Shown: piece after piece, positions 25,018-33,939 of the stretch
How positions within the stretch are numbered: the stretch's first letter is position 1
Layout of the letters: every line of letters starts with the position of its first letter
Assembly: GCA_964492185.1 (NCBI GenBank)
Contig: CAZBJH010000012.1
Location: 1-46,889, forward strand
Reading direction: 5' to 3'
DNA length: 46,889 bases
Source of the DNA: JAFGSZ01 sp964492185
GTDB taxonomy: Bacteria; Bacteroidota; Bacteroidia; Bacteroidales; UBA10428
Notes under the pieces: generated by a model
Databases searched by the model: none
The model's input: only the letters and a program-made list of their open reading frames with translations
Told to the model about the DNA's origin: nothing
Program-made: the position numbers and the translations under genes

Positions 25018-27678
25018 TCAGTTTACAACAACATTTATAATCTTACGTGGTACGATGATAATTTTTTTTACCTGTTTTCCCTCTGTCCACTTTCGCGCAT
25101 GTTCATGTTCAAGCACTGTTTTTTCTATTTCTTCCTGTTTCATATCCACAGGTAAAATGATCCTGAACCGTAATTTGCCATTAAAAGATACCGGGTATTC
25201 AAAGGTCTTCTCCTCCAGAAATTTTTCCTCATACTCAGGAAATTTCTCATAGGCAATAGTAGTGTGATGGCCATACTTTTCCCATATCTCTTCACTAATA
25301 TGAGGGGCAAAAGAGGCCAGTAGCCTGATGAAATCTTCAGCAGTGTTTTTGCTTATTTTTTTCACCTTCATACAATGATTTGTAAAAATCATCATCTGTG
25401 ATATGGCTGTATTAAACCTAAAGTTCCCGATGTCCTGCTCCACTTTCTTAATGGTATGGTGTAAAATCTTTAAGGTTTCATTCTTTTCCTCACCTTCAGC
25501 AATATTGTTTGTATCGGCAAAAAATTTATAAACCTTGGCCAGAAAGCCATAAACACCCTTTACCCCTTGTTCAGACCAGGGTTTGGTAGTATCGAGAGGG
25601 CCCATGAACATTTCATATAAACGCAAAGCATCAGCCCCGTATTTTTTTACCACATCATCGGGATTAACAACATTTTTAAGTGATTTGGACATTTTGGCCA
25701 CGATCTGTGTCAATTGCTCTCCCGTATCACGTTGGTAAAACTTACCATCCCTCTCCTCTGCCATATCGGAGGGTACTTTTGCCCCAGTACGTGTTTCGTA
25801 TGCAAAAGCCAGTATCATACCCTGGTTAAACAGCTTTTTATAAGGTTCATTGTTGGAGACAAAACCAAGATCGAACAGCACCTTATGCCAGAAACGGCTG
25901 TAAAGCAGATGCAGCACGGCATGTTCCGCCCCGCCTATATAAAGGTCGACAGGCATCCAGTATTTTTCCAGCTCCCTGTCAAATGGTTCATCCGTATTTT
26001 CAGGGTCAATATACCGCAAATAATACCAGCATGAACCGGCCCATTGAGGCATGGTGTTTGTTTCCCGGCGTCCTTTCCTGCCATTCCGGTCTTCAACGGT
26101 CAGCCACTCTCCGGCATTGGCCAACGGGGATTCCCCGCTTTCACCCGGCTGGTATTGTTCCAGTTCGGGAAGCTCAAGGGGCAGCTCATCCTTGCCCAGC
26201 ACGGATATTTCACCGTCTTCCCAGTGGATCACCGGGAAAGGTTCTCCCCAATATCGCTGCCGGCTGAATAGCCAGTCCCTGAGTTTGTAATTAACCGCTT
26301 CCTTTCCCAATTCTTTTTCTTCCAGCCATTTGATCACGGTGCATATACCATTCTCCTTGTTCATACCATTAATGTCAAGGCCGGTTTCCGCATCAGCCGA
26401 GTTAATGTATATCCCGTCCCCTGTCCAGCAGGCATTGTGGTTCAGCACCTTCTCCCTTGTTTCCTGATCGGTACCGGCCGGGTCCATGATAGGTTCAACG
26501 GGCAGACCGAACTTCTTTGCAAATTCAAAGTCGCGGGTATCATGAGCCGGCACCGCCATGATGGCTCCCGTTCCGTATCCCAGTAATACATAATCTGCCA
26601 CCCATACCGGTATTTTTTTGCCGTTCACAGGATTGACCGCGTACCGGCCGGTAAACACACCGGTTTTTTCCCTGGCCAGGTCGGTACGGTCGAGGTCCGA
26701 TTTCAACGAGGCGGTATGAATATAATCCATTACTTCATCTTTCTTACCCGGCATTGTCAGCCGTTCAACCAGCTCATGTTCAGGGGCTACCACCATATAG
26801 GTGGTCCCGAAAAGCGTATCGGGCCGGGTAGTGAACACCCTCAGTTTTTCTTTTATCCCTTCGGGCTGAAAATCAACCTCGGCACCGGTGGATTTGCCTA
26901 TCCAGTTGCGTTGCATATCCTTAACACTTTCAGGCCATTCAGTCAACTCATCCAGTCCTGTCAGCAATCGTTCGGCATACAATGATATTCGCAGCATCCA
27001 TTGCTTCAGGTTCCTGCGCTTTACAACATGCCCGCATTTCTCATGACTTCCGTCCGTCAGAACTTCTTCATTGGCACAAACTATCTTACAGTGATCACAC
27101 CACCATACCTGCGCATTATCGTAATAAGCAAGGCGGTGGTCATTGATAAATGCTTTTTCAGCTTCAGGTCCCTGTTCCCTGATCGCTGCAGGCACCTTAA
27201 GTTCACTGATGGGGCGGCCTTTCTGCTGCTCCTCGTCAAACCATGTATTAAATAATCGGGTAAAGATCCACTGTGTCCATTTGAAATAATCAGGGTCAGT
27301 GGTATTAATCTCCCTGTCCCAGTCATAGCTCAACCCCAGCGATTTGATCTGCCGCCTGAAGGTATCACAGTTCTTATTGGTAATAACTGCCGGATGTTTT
27401 CCGGTCTGGATAGCATATTGCTCCGCCGGCAACCCGAAAGCATCCCAACCCATGGGGTGTAATACATTGAAACCTTTCATCCTCTTGTACCTGGAGACAA
27501 TATCGGTAGCCGTATATCCTTCCGGATGGCCAACATGCAGTCCGTCACCTGAAGGGTAAGGAAACATGTCCAGCACATAAAATTTCTTTTTTCCCGGGTT
27601 GGCCACTACTTTGAAGGTTTTGTTCTCTTCCCAGTATTCCTGCCACTTTTTTTCAATTTCGCTGAAATTATAATCCAT
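25018..27678 (-). CDS. leuS: leucyl-tRNA synthetase
   Basis: LeuRS charges tRNA-Leu. The 886-residue class I synthetase begins MDYNFSEIEKKWQEYW. A frame start 17 codons upstream gives a hydrophobic extension not found in the family, so 27678 is chosen. It has the HIGH-type motif PYPSGDGLHVGHPEGY near residue 40, the zinc-knuckle region CDHCKIVCANEEV...CGHVV, an editing domain with TTRPDTLFG, and the KMSKS motif in AKMSKSLKNV. It precedes the M23 peptidase gene. Confidence 0.95.
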   Translation of the reverse strand: MDYNFSEIEKKWQEYWEENKTFKVVANPGKKKFYVLDMFPYPSGDGLHVGHPEGYTATDIVSRYKRMKGFNVLHPMGWDAFGLPAEQYAIQTGKHPAVITNKNCDTFRRQIKSLGLSYDWDREINTTDPDYFKWTQWIFTRLFNTWFDEEQQKGRPISELKVPAAIREQGPEAEKAFINDHRLAYYDNAQVWWCDHCKIVCANEEVLTDGSHEKCGHVVKRRNLKQWMLRISLYAERLLTGLDELTEWPESVKDMQRNWIGKSTGAEVDFQPEGIKEKLRVFTTRPDTLFGTTYMVVAPEHELVERLTMPGKKDEVMDYIHTASLKSDLDRTDLAREKTGVFTGRYAVNPVNGKKIPVWVADYVLLGYGTGAIMAVPAHDTRDFEFAKKFGLPVEPIMDPAGTDQETREKVLNHNACWTGDGIYINSADAETGLDINGMNKENGICTVIKWLEEKELGKEAVNYKLRDWLFSRQRYWGEPFPVIHWEDGEISVLGKDELPLELPELEQYQPGESGESPLANAGEWLTVEDRNGRKGRRETNTMPQWAGSCWYYLRYIDPENTDEPFDRELEKYWMPVDLYIGGAEHAVLHLLYSRFWHKVLFDLGFVSNNEPYKKLFNQGMILAFAYETRTGAKVPSDMAEERDGKFYQRDTGEQLTQIVAKMSKSLKNVVNPDDVVKKYGADALRLYEMFMGPLDTTKPWSEQGVKGVYGFLAKVYKFFADTNNIAEGEEKNETLKILHHTIKKVEQDIGNFRFNTAISQMMIFTNHCMKVKKISKNTAEDFIRLLASFAPHISEEIWEKYGHHTTIAYEKFPEYEEKFLEEKTFEYPVSFNGKLRFRIILPVDMKQEEIEKTVLEHEHARKWTEGKQVKKIIIVPRKIINVVVN

Positions 27679-27832
27679 TCTTTTCTGCCTGGTTACAGGG
27701 TTTTTATATATGAGGAACAAAAATAACAAAACTTACTGAATAGCAGCAAAGATTCAATTGATGATATATTAACGGATCATGGTTTTAGTTGAAAACCTGA
27801 AAGTGGAGAAGAAGGATTATCTGATTTTTTTA

Positions 27833-27840
27833 TATCTTTG
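27833..27840 (+). promoter_or_regulatory. candidate -7 box for tRNA-Arg(CCG)
   Basis: TATCTTTG fits TAnnTTTG and ends nine bases before the mature tRNA. No clear TTTG is present at the -33 position. Confidence 0.4.
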
Positions 27841-27848
27841 CGCCTTCC

Positions 27849-27922
27849 GGTCCCGTAGTTCAATTGGATAGAATGTCAGATTCCGGTTCTGAAGGTTGTG
27901 GGTTCGAGTCCCGCCGGGATCA
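27849..27922 (+). tRNA. tRNA-Arg, anticodon CCG
   Basis: A full cloverleaf can be drawn: acceptor stem GGTCCCG / CGGGATC, anticodon stem TCAGA / TCTGA with loop TTCCGGT (anticodon CCG, reading CGG), and T arm GTGGGTTCGAGTCCCGC. The discriminator is A. The gene is 74 bases long without the CCA end. Confidence 0.9.
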
Positions 27923-28346
27923 CAATATAATTTGACTGTTACGTGCTTTCACTCCGGGCCTGCTGAAAAATACCAAAGAAATTTATACTCAGCATGATGC
28001 GATGACTACCTGTTTGTAAAGGGCAAGTTTTTTGCCTAATATCTATTAAAACCTTTGTATTTATTAAGGACACTAAATAGAAATGCTTTAGTGGTTACAA
28101 ACCAAAACCTGCAAATTAATTAAAATAAATATAGCCTTTAAAAAAATGATATATACTGTATAATAATCGAAACACTTTGCAATTAACTATTAACCTGTAC
28201 TGTACTGTACTATTCTATTCTTTAACATATAGTATTTATTCACTATTATGAACTTTTAGCTCCGGAAAGCCAAAAATGCAGAGTAAATAACTATTGATAG
28301 TATTAACTTTACTCCTTACAATGAAAAATTTCATTAACATACTAAC
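27923..28346. other. AT-rich spacer between two tRNA-Arg genes
   Basis: About 420 bases without a convincing gene. It contains CCTGCTGAAAAA (from about 27959), which matches the family-3 terminal repeat, a TTTATTAAGGACACTAAATAG stretch resembling the end of a family-1 or family-2 element, and a family-4 hairpin copy (28248-28288). It reads as decayed repeat DNA. Confidence 0.45.
28248..28288. repeat. family-4 short hairpin repeat, copy 1
   Basis: TATGAACTTTTAGCTCCGG then AAAGCCAAAAATGCAGAGTAAAT. It matches the copies at 29041 and 38268, though its TTTAGC...GTAAAT arms pair imperfectly. Confidence 0.55.
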
Positions 28347-28420
28347 GGCCCAGTAGCTCAACCGGACAGAGCATCAGACTTCGGATCTGAGGGTTGGGGG
28401 TTCGAATCCTCCCTGGGTCG
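28347..28420 (+). tRNA. tRNA-Arg, anticodon TCG
   Basis: Cloverleaf with acceptor stem GGCCCAG / CTGGGTC, D arm GTAGCTCAACCGGACAGAGC, anticodon stem TCAGA / TCTGA with loop CTTCGGA (anticodon TCG, reading CGA and possibly other CGN codons), and T arm TGGGGGTTCGAATCCTCCC. Length 74 bases, discriminator G. Confidence 0.9.
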
Positions 28421-28531
28421 CTACAGTAAAGTGCTTTTCAATCCGTCGATTTCAGAGTATCATGGATTTCCATCCTGCCGGTTAATCTCAATGTCCTTAA
28501 CACCAGACTTATATAACTATTATATAAAATT

Positions 28532-28795
28532 CTATTCCTTTTCTGTTTTATCAGGCAGTAAACGATTATACAGCCATGCAAAAACCGCTCCGCCAACCAG
28601 GCCGTCGATCAAACCCCAGGCAAGTCCGATAATACTACCCAGGGCACTGATATTATATCCTAAATATACTACCCCAAGTACTGTTTTTTCACCGGAAGCA
28701 CCATTAATCAAAATGATCCACCATGTCATCAGAAAAATCCCGAAACCCAGGATCAGTGAAGCTGCTAAGGAAAATGATTTTACATTGATTTTCAT
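28532..28795 (-). CDS. small two-helix membrane protein, bacteriophage-holin-like family
   Basis: The 87-residue protein has hydrophobic segments at about residues 9-31 and 45-77, with the pattern YNISALGSIIGLAWGLIDGLVGGAVFAWLYN. That pattern is shared by a family usually labelled bacteriophage holin in Bacteroidota and other phyla. There are no phage genes around it, so the holin label is nominal and a chromosomal role is more likely. A longer frame on the opposite strand (28431-28844) was judged a shadow, because only the minus-strand frame shows membrane-protein composition and a family pattern. Confidence 0.65.
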   Translation of the reverse strand: MKINVKSFSLAASLILGFGIFLMTWWIILINGASGEKTVLGVVYLGYNISALGSIIGLAWGLIDGLVGGAVFAWLYNRLLPDKTEKE

Positions 28796-29121
28796 GTTGT
28801 TGATTTTTAAAATTATACAAAAAGGAGAGAAGAAAATAACATGAAATGAAATAATAATCTCAATTTTATATGCAGTTTAAGGATTTTTTGCATTAAAGTC
28901 AATTAAACAGACCAAAATCTTAGAACAGCTACAAATACCCGTATATAAACTGTATTATACATGCTTCAGGTTTGAGATAGCTGCAGGACATACACAACTA
29001 AAGATGTCCTTCAACATAATGCAGAATACTCATCCATTTCTATGAACCTTTAGCCCCGAAAAGCCAATAATGCAGGCTAAAATCGTTCATTGGCAGCTTT
29101 ATTATTCTATGCAAAGAAATA
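28796..29121. other. intergenic region with hairpins
   Basis: About 325 bases between the small membrane protein and the PepSY-like protein genes. It contains a 7-bp inverted repeat AGGACAT / ATGTCCT (28985-28991 and 29004-29010) and a family-4 hairpin. No gene is supported. Confidence 0.5.
29041..29082. repeat. family-4 short hairpin repeat, copy 2
   Basis: TATGAACCTTTAGCCCCGA followed by AAAGCCAATAATGCAGGCTAAAA. TTTAGCC and GGCTAAA form a clear 7-bp stem. This is the best-preserved copy in the window. Confidence 0.6.
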
Positions 29122-29568
29122 TTACAAATCGATATCGGATACTTTAACATCCCTGATAGTAATATCTCCTTCCGTGGAAATCAGGATTTCTACCTCCGTA
29201 AGATCTCTTTCAAGTGTAATCTCAAATCCGTTGAACGCAGTATCCTGAAAGCCTTCAACCTCATCAATGATAAAACCCTCAAACTTAAGGGCTATAGCCT
29301 TAAATACAATTGGCGGAAGCTCTTCTTTCTCTACTTCAGATTCCGTAAAGATCCAATTGCCGGCGTCATCAAACCCTGCTTTTCTTTCTGCCTTTTCTGT
29401 AGTAAACTCAACCTCCCAAAGGGCATCATCCTTATCCCAGTCCACATCCCGGGCATCTGCATAACGGGCAGCAAACGCTTCTCTCACTTCCTTTGGCGGG
29501 CCAAATGCCTGGCCACAGGCAAGACAACTAAAAATAATACATGCAATGAATAATAGTGATCTTTTCAT
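29122..29568 (-). CDS. secreted PepSY-like domain protein
   Basis: The 148-residue product has a signal sequence (MKRSLLFIACIIFSCLAC) whose LAC could be a lipobox, with Cys18 as the acylation site. The remainder resembles a PepSY-like repeat (PF11396 type): VREAFAARYADARDVDW near residues 28-44, WEVEFTTEKAERKAGFDDAGNW near 51-72, then a second half with a similar pattern. It is very acidic. The family is abundant in Bacteroidota; some members resemble beta-lactamase inhibitory fold proteins and the function is unknown. It stands alone between repeats. Confidence 0.75.
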   Translation of the reverse strand: MKRSLLFIACIIFSCLACGQAFGPPKEVREAFAARYADARDVDWDKDDALWEVEFTTEKAERKAGFDDAGNWIFTESEVEKEELPPIVFKAIALKFEGFIIDEVEGFQDTAFNGFEITLERDLTEVEILISTEGDITIRDVKVSDIDL

Positions 29569-29600
29569 GATAAAATAATTTAAAGGTGATAAACATCATA

Positions 29601-29727
29601 CTACGAGTTTATTTAGAATGTTCGAGATCAAGGCGCGTTAACATTTTAAACCGCTGAATACTAAAGTATTTGAAAATTTAAATTTTGAGCAGCAACGCAG
29701 ATATCGGACATTATGTACAGGCACTAC
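29601..29727 (+). repeat. family-2 element (family-1-like termini, different core), copy 1
   Basis: The copy begins CTACGAGTTTATTTAGAATG, continues TTCGAGATCAAGGCGCG, and ends ATTATGTACAGGCACTAC, which resembles the family-1 right end CTTTATGGACAGACACTA. A 23-base stretch starting AGAATGTTCGAG is identical to the element at the right edge of the window. There is no open reading frame. Confidence 0.55.
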
Positions 29728-29820
29728 TTAATTTAACAAGTTAATAAATTGTTTGTAAAATGCGAATATCTCTCGAAAAAATATGACCCTTATAAATATG
29801 TATTAAAAAAAATAAAATAA

Positions 29821-29850
29821 AAAAAAGGCACCAAAAAATGGCGCCTTTTT
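29821..29850 (-). terminator. intrinsic terminator of the exb operon
   Basis: On the minus strand the stem AAAAAGGCGCCA / TGGTGCCTTTTT (one G-T pair) with an A-T loop ends in a T run, 18 bases past the last exbD stop. The A run on the other side makes it potentially bidirectional. Confidence 0.8.
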
Positions 29851-29867
29851 AATTATATAAAAAAACT

Positions 29868-30341
29868 TTATAAGTTGTCAAACGGATCACCCTGCCTTGA
29901 GGAATAATTTATTTTCAATGCACTTGCTTTTCTAAGTTCCTGCTTTACATCGGTGACAATACCCATTTCAACATTATTATCCACTTTCAGGGAAACAGTC
30001 ATTTTTGGTCTTTCGTTTTCATCCATCTTCTCCCGTTCTGCCGAAATAAACTCCCTGATCCTTTCTTTTGATGCAAAGGCATCATTTAACTGTATCCGGG
30101 GATATGTACCGTATACCTCTGTACTCCTGGGCTGACCGATATAAATATAACTAACAAGCGACCTGTTTTCCAATTTCCTGATCTCTGTTGCATAAGGCAC
30201 TCGCAATCTCACCATCACAGTTACTTCTTTCATTACTGTAGTTACCATAAAGAAAAAAAGTAACATAAAAACAATATCCGGTAAAGATGCTGTGGAAATG
30301 CCGGGCATTTTTTTCTTTCCTGAGCGTTGAAATCTGGCCAT
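29868..30341 (-). CDS. exbD: ExbD/TolR family biopolymer transport protein
   Basis: The 157-residue protein has a short basic N-terminus, one membrane segment with SLPDIVFMLLFFFMVTTVM at about residues 19-37 carrying the conserved Asp that lines the proton path, and a periplasmic domain of about 110 residues. It is the second of two ExbD-like genes here, with its start immediately after the first one's stop. The two ExbD proteins probably form a heterodimeric stator partner of ExbB that energises TonB or another outer-membrane system. No tonB gene is in the window. Confidence 0.88.
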   Translation of the reverse strand: MARFQRSGKKKMPGISTASLPDIVFMLLFFFMVTTVMKEVTVMVRLRVPYATEIRKLENRSLVSYIYIGQPRSTEVYGTYPRIQLNDAFASKERIREFISAEREKMDENERPKMTVSLKVDNNVEMGIVTDVKQELRKASALKINYSSRQGDPFDNL

Positions 30342-30342
30342 T

Positions 30343-30936
30343 TTATTGTCCTCCTATATTTTTCGGTTCGGCTTCTGATATGGCCAGGGGATATATTTCC
30401 TCGATCGCATCCTTCTTGGGCCTATCCGCCTCCCCCTTCATATCAGTATATTTCTCTCCAAAACGTTGCATAGCCAATTCATTACGAAGCTCGTTATAAG
30501 CTGCAACAAGCTCATTCTGGACAGCAATATATGCACCGTATGAAGTACCATTATCAGTCTGAATGGATATCACATGATTCTTTGTTACCTCTCGGGTGCC
30601 AAAGTAAGGAACCTCTAACGGGGTTTTTGCCGGCAAATCCGGATCATTGTTCGGATTGGCAATAAACTCCTTAGCTGCTTCCCTGATATCAGATATATCC
30701 ATCAGCTCATTTTCAACCATCAGCTGATCATTCTTATTCACCAATACAAGAAAAATATTCCTTTCCCTGATCTTAATATCGTCTTCCGGAACTTCTTCAT
30801 CCGGCATTGGCGGTAACTGGCGGCTTAATCCCGAATCAGTGTTCATGGTGGTGGTCACAAGGAAAAAGATCAGCAAGAGAAAGGCAATATCCGCCATTGA
30901 TCCTGCATTGATCTCCTGTAATTCTCTTTTTGCCAT
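30343..30936 (-). CDS. exbD: ExbD/TolR family biopolymer transport protein
   Basis: This 197-residue paralogue has the membrane segment NAGSMADIAFLLLIFFLVTTTM at about residues 9-30 with the conserved Asp, and a longer periplasmic part than the next gene. It contains an acidic, Pro-rich linker (LPPMPDEEVPEDD) near residues 41-53. It lies between the small multi-helix membrane protein gene and the second exbD, all in one minus-strand operon. Confidence 0.88.
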   Translation of the reverse strand: MAKRELQEINAGSMADIAFLLLIFFLVTTTMNTDSGLSRQLPPMPDEEVPEDDIKIRERNIFLVLVNKNDQLMVENELMDISDIREAAKEFIANPNNDPDLPAKTPLEVPYFGTREVTKNHVISIQTDNGTSYGAYIAVQNELVAAYNELRNELAMQRFGEKYTDMKGEADRPKKDAIEEIYPLAISEAEPKNIGGQ

Positions 30937-31004
30937 ATTCTATATGTTTTTAAACACCCTTTTGATAATCATACAAATAATATACCAAAAGATAGAAAAT
31001 AATA

Positions 31005-31463
31005 CTATTTGAATACCCTGTAAATCTCGGAAAAGATCATTCCTAAGAATGCTGTTCCCCCGAGAATGTATGCAACATTCAGTCCGGTCCCTACCCATTT
31101 TACTTTTTCCGGAACATTGTCGCTGCCCTGATAGCCTTCCATACGCAGGGGCACATCACTTGAAATGGCATAGGATATACCTACTATGACAGCGATAACA
31201 ACCAATACAATAAGCGCCCTGATAGCATTTTTCGGATGGGCAATAAGATAGATCAGGGAAAATACCAGGGTAGTTGCGGCAGCAATTCCCAATAATATGT
31301 ATGCCCATATCAATATGCTATTGGTAGCTACCGGTTCAACATAGTTGGTCCCTTCCGTTCCCGGTACATTGTTACCAAAATAAAACCATATAATAAAAAC
31401 CAGCGATATTGCAAACAGTACATATAAAAATATGGATACTATCCGCTGTAGTGTATTTGACAT
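31005..31463 (-). CDS. conserved Exb-operon membrane protein of unknown function
   Basis: The 152-residue protein has about four membrane segments (near residues 9-28, 48-74, 80-98 and 128-147), with extracytoplasmic loops rich in Gly, Asn and acidic residues. It does not match ExbB or ExbD by motif. Its place between exbB and exbD in this operon type recurs in Bacteroidota, which suggests it is an accessory subunit of the motor. Function is unknown. The start at 31463 (MSNTLQ) was chosen over an ATG two codons earlier because the earlier one directly overlaps the exbB stop region. Confidence 0.65.
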   Translation of the reverse strand: MSNTLQRIVSIFLYVLFAISLVFIIWFYFGNNVPGTEGTNYVEPVATNSILIWAYILLGIAAATTLVFSLIYLIAHPKNAIRALIVLVVIAVIVGISYAISSDVPLRMEGYQGSDNVPEKVKWVGTGLNVAYILGGTAFLGMIFSEIYRVFK

Positions 31464-31469
31464 AATCAA

Positions 31470-32297
31470 TTACTTTTTAATGTTATACTTTACGAGTAAA
31501 TCAATCAATGAAATTGAAGAATCTTCCATATTGTTAACAATGCCGTCAATCTTTGATAAAAGATAGTTATAAAAGATCTGAAGTATAACAGCAACGATCA
31601 GACCGGATACGGTAGTAATCAAAGCCACACTAATAGGTCCTGCAACCAGGCTGGCATTAACATCACCAGCAATACGTATGGCATCAAAAGCCTGTATCAT
31701 ACCAAGAACTGTTCCCATAAAACCAAGCATGGGAGCGATAGCGATAAATAATGAAATCCAGCTCAGGTTTTTCTCAAGCAAACCCATCTGAACGCTACCG
31801 TAGGAAATAATTGATTTTTCAACAACCTCAATTCCTTCTTCCATACGGTCAAGTCCCTGGTAGAAGATACTTGCAACCGGGCCACGGGTATTCCTGCATA
31901 CCTCTTTTGCTGCTTCTACTCCTCCTGATTCAAGAGCTTCTTCAATTTTGTTCAATAATTTATCAGTATTGGTTGTGGCAAGATTCAGATAAATAATTCG
32001 TTCAATGGCCAGTGCCAGACCGAAAATCAAACACAAAAGAACGAATCCCATAAATATGGCACCACCCTCGATAAATTTGGCTTTGATCTGTTTATGTAAG
32101 GTCGTGGGTTCTTCTGCTTCTGTTTCGTCAACCGGGTCTTCCTCTACAGCTTCCTGAATTGTATCATTTTCTGCAGCCATTGTGTCATCTATCATCTCCG
32201 CTGTTGATTCATCAGGCTGACCCTGTGCACTTACTTGAGTTGATACTCCAAAACCAAGTATCGCGATCATTGCTAAAAATGCAAAAAGTTTTTTCAT
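31470..32297 (-). CDS. exbB: MotA/TolQ/ExbB proton channel family protein
   Basis: The 275-residue ExbB-like protein has a cleavable signal peptide ending near VSAQG (residue 26) and an acidic N-terminal extension at about 27-65. Three membrane segments follow, near 72-92, 178-200 and 212-240. The typical core includes GLLEKNLSWISLFIAIAPMLGFMGTVLGMIQAF and VALITTVSGLIVAV. With the two ExbD proteins it would form a proton-driven motor in the inner membrane. It heads the operon; upstream are about 250 bases and a tRNA-Ser. Confidence 0.9.
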   Translation of the reverse strand: MKKLFAFLAMIAILGFGVSTQVSAQGQPDESTAEMIDDTMAAENDTIQEAVEEDPVDETEAEEPTTLHKQIKAKFIEGGAIFMGFVLLCLIFGLALAIERIIYLNLATTNTDKLLNKIEEALESGGVEAAKEVCRNTRGPVASIFYQGLDRMEEGIEVVEKSIISYGSVQMGLLEKNLSWISLFIAIAPMLGFMGTVLGMIQAFDAIRIAGDVNASLVAGPISVALITTVSGLIVAVILQIFYNYLLSKIDGIVNNMEDSSISLIDLLVKYNIKK

Positions 32298-32547
32298 GAC
32301 TTATTTATTAGCTTTTAATTAATATTGATTTTTATGTTTTTTCAAATGTTTATAAATCACAAACTTAATAATCATTTCTGAAATGTTCCCAAATTTATAA
32401 AAAAATCAGGGAATCTTATTAAAATTCGAATACTTTATTATTTATCTAAATTAAGTGCTCGAACCCGGCTATCCCTTCTGTTCGAATCCGCTTTATGATC
32501 GATGTAAACTGTTTTCTTATGTAAAGAACCTTTTTTCATGCACGCCG

Positions 32548-32637
32548 CGGAGAGAGAGGGATTCGAACCCTCGATACCGTTTCACGCGGTATACACACTT
32601 TCCAGGCGTGCGCCTTCAACCACTCGGCCACCTCTCC
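32548..32637 (-). tRNA. tRNA-Ser, anticodon GGA
   Basis: On the minus strand: acceptor stem GGAGAGG / TCTCTCC, D arm TGGCCGAGTGGTTGAAGGC, anticodon stem CACGC / GTGTG with loop CTGGAAA (anticodon GGA, reading UCC and UCU), a long variable arm ATACCGCG...CGGTAT as in class II tRNAs, and T arm GAGGGTTCGAATCCCTC. Length 90 bases, discriminator G. Confidence 0.93.
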
Positions 32638-32701
32638 TCAAAATGGCCTTAACACCATTTTTTTCAAGGCCGAAAATTACAAAAAAAAAATTAAACGCGA
32701 A

Positions 32702-33739
32702 TTATATTATTGTTATTTCTCCTTTCAATGAACTATTCAGCAACCGATTAATGCTTTCACTATTTTTTTCTTTTCCCAAAACCACCATGAGCTTGGCAAC
32801 GGCAGCCTCCGTTGTAATATCCCTGCCATTGATCACACCTGCCTTAATCAGTTCAATGCTTGTTTCATATGCCCCCATTTCAACACTTCCTTCTGCACAC
32901 TGTGTAACATTCATTATGATCAATCCGCCCGATACCGCTTTTTCAATTTTCTGTAAAAACCAGGTATCATCCGGTGCGTTACCTGCCCCAAAAGATTCAA
33001 GAACCACAGCACGCAAACCATCAATAGCTAAAAGTGCATCAACCACTTCACGGGTAATACCCGGAAATATCTTAAGAATTGCTATCCTTCTTTCCAGCCT
33101 TGTCAGAGTTGAAAATTTCAAATCCCCTGCCGTGTAATGAATCGCTGAATAATTATATTTGATGCGTATACCGCTTTCAGCCAGTGCAGGATAGTTGGGT
33201 GACTGAAAAGCATTAAAATCCTCTACGTTGTTTTTTATCGTTCGGTTGCCCCGGAAAAGCCTGTTTTCAAAAAATACACCCACCTCAGGAACCACCGCTT
33301 CATCTCCTTTCTTTGCAGCAGCGATCTCAACCGCGGAGATAATGTTCTCTTTCCCGTCAGTCCTTAAAGTTCCCAAAGGTAATTGTGACCCGGTAAATAT
33401 TACCGGTTTATCCAGGTTTTCAAGCATAAAACTCAGGGCAGATGCCGAATAGGACATCGTGTCTGTGCCATGCAATATCACAAACCCATCATAATTGTCA
33501 TGGTTATCTTTTATGATCCCTGACAGTTTTATCCAAACATCAGGACTTACATTAGATGAATCTATCGGGGGGTTAAATGAATATGTGGAAATATTGAATC
33601 CGAATTTCTTTAACTCAGGCAGTACAGATAATATGTCTTCAAAAGGTACGGGTGACAAAGCACCGGTTTCCGGATCCTGTACCATACCTATTGTGCCTCC
33701 TGTATAAATAATCAGTAAAGATGTTTTTCTCACATTCAA
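32702..33739 (-). CDS. ansA: type I (cytoplasmic) L-asparaginase
   Basis: The 345-residue protein hydrolyses asparagine to aspartate and ammonia. It has the first catalytic motif YTGGTIGM at about residues 12-19 (nucleophile Thr14), the second motif VILHGTDTMSYSA with the catalytic Thr-Asp pair, and the conserved GSQLPLG. There is no signal peptide, consistent with the cytoplasmic AnsA type. It follows tatD, with repeat copy D in the gap only about 35 bases before the start, so transcription may continue from tatD through the hairpin. Confidence 0.9.
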   Translation of the reverse strand: MNVRKTSLLIIYTGGTIGMVQDPETGALSPVPFEDILSVLPELKKFGFNISTYSFNPPIDSSNVSPDVWIKLSGIIKDNHDNYDGFVILHGTDTMSYSASALSFMLENLDKPVIFTGSQLPLGTLRTDGKENIISAVEIAAAKKGDEAVVPEVGVFFENRLFRGNRTIKNNVEDFNAFQSPNYPALAESGIRIKYNYSAIHYTAGDLKFSTLTRLERRIAILKIFPGITREVVDALLAIDGLRAVVLESFGAGNAPDDTWFLQKIEKAVSGGLIIMNVTQCAEGSVEMGAYETSIELIKAGVINGRDITTEAAVAKLMVVLGKEKNSESINRLLNSSLKGEITII

Positions 33740-33773
33740 TAAATAAACCTTTAATGTTGTGTTTTTATTACAA

Positions 33774-33938
33774 TAATCTGTTTATAGACTGGGCAAAATG
33801 TTTCACTGGTCGTGTGTCTGTTCAGAAAGTTCCATTTGCAAGGCTCGCGCAGTCCGGAAACGCGGAGTTTACCAGTCGTAAATGAGCAATTTCCGGACAA
33901 GCGTAACGCGGCAAATGGGACTTTATGGACAGACACTA
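33774..33938 (+). repeat. family-1 palindromic element, copy D
   Basis: Full copy between tatD and ansA with a slightly eroded left terminus (TAATCTGTTTATAGACTGG). The middle stem GTCCGGAAACG / AATTTCCGGAC pairs well and the apex is TTTAC-CAGTC-GTAAA. It ends GGACAGACACTA two bases before the tatD stop codon (33940-33942 on the plus strand). Confidence 0.8.
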
Positions 33939-33939
33939 A

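Noticed and set aside
27849..28420. tRNA-Arg pair as attachment site of an integrated island
   Set aside because: No integrase or direct repeat of the tRNA 3' end is visible in the window.
28532..28795. Prophage suggested by a holin-like protein
   Set aside because: No endolysin, capsid, integrase or other phage gene lies nearby; the family label is nominal.
28431..28844. Plus-strand frame of 137 codons opposite the small holin-like gene
   Set aside because: It is a shadow: the minus-strand frame has clear membrane segments and a family pattern, while this one has none.
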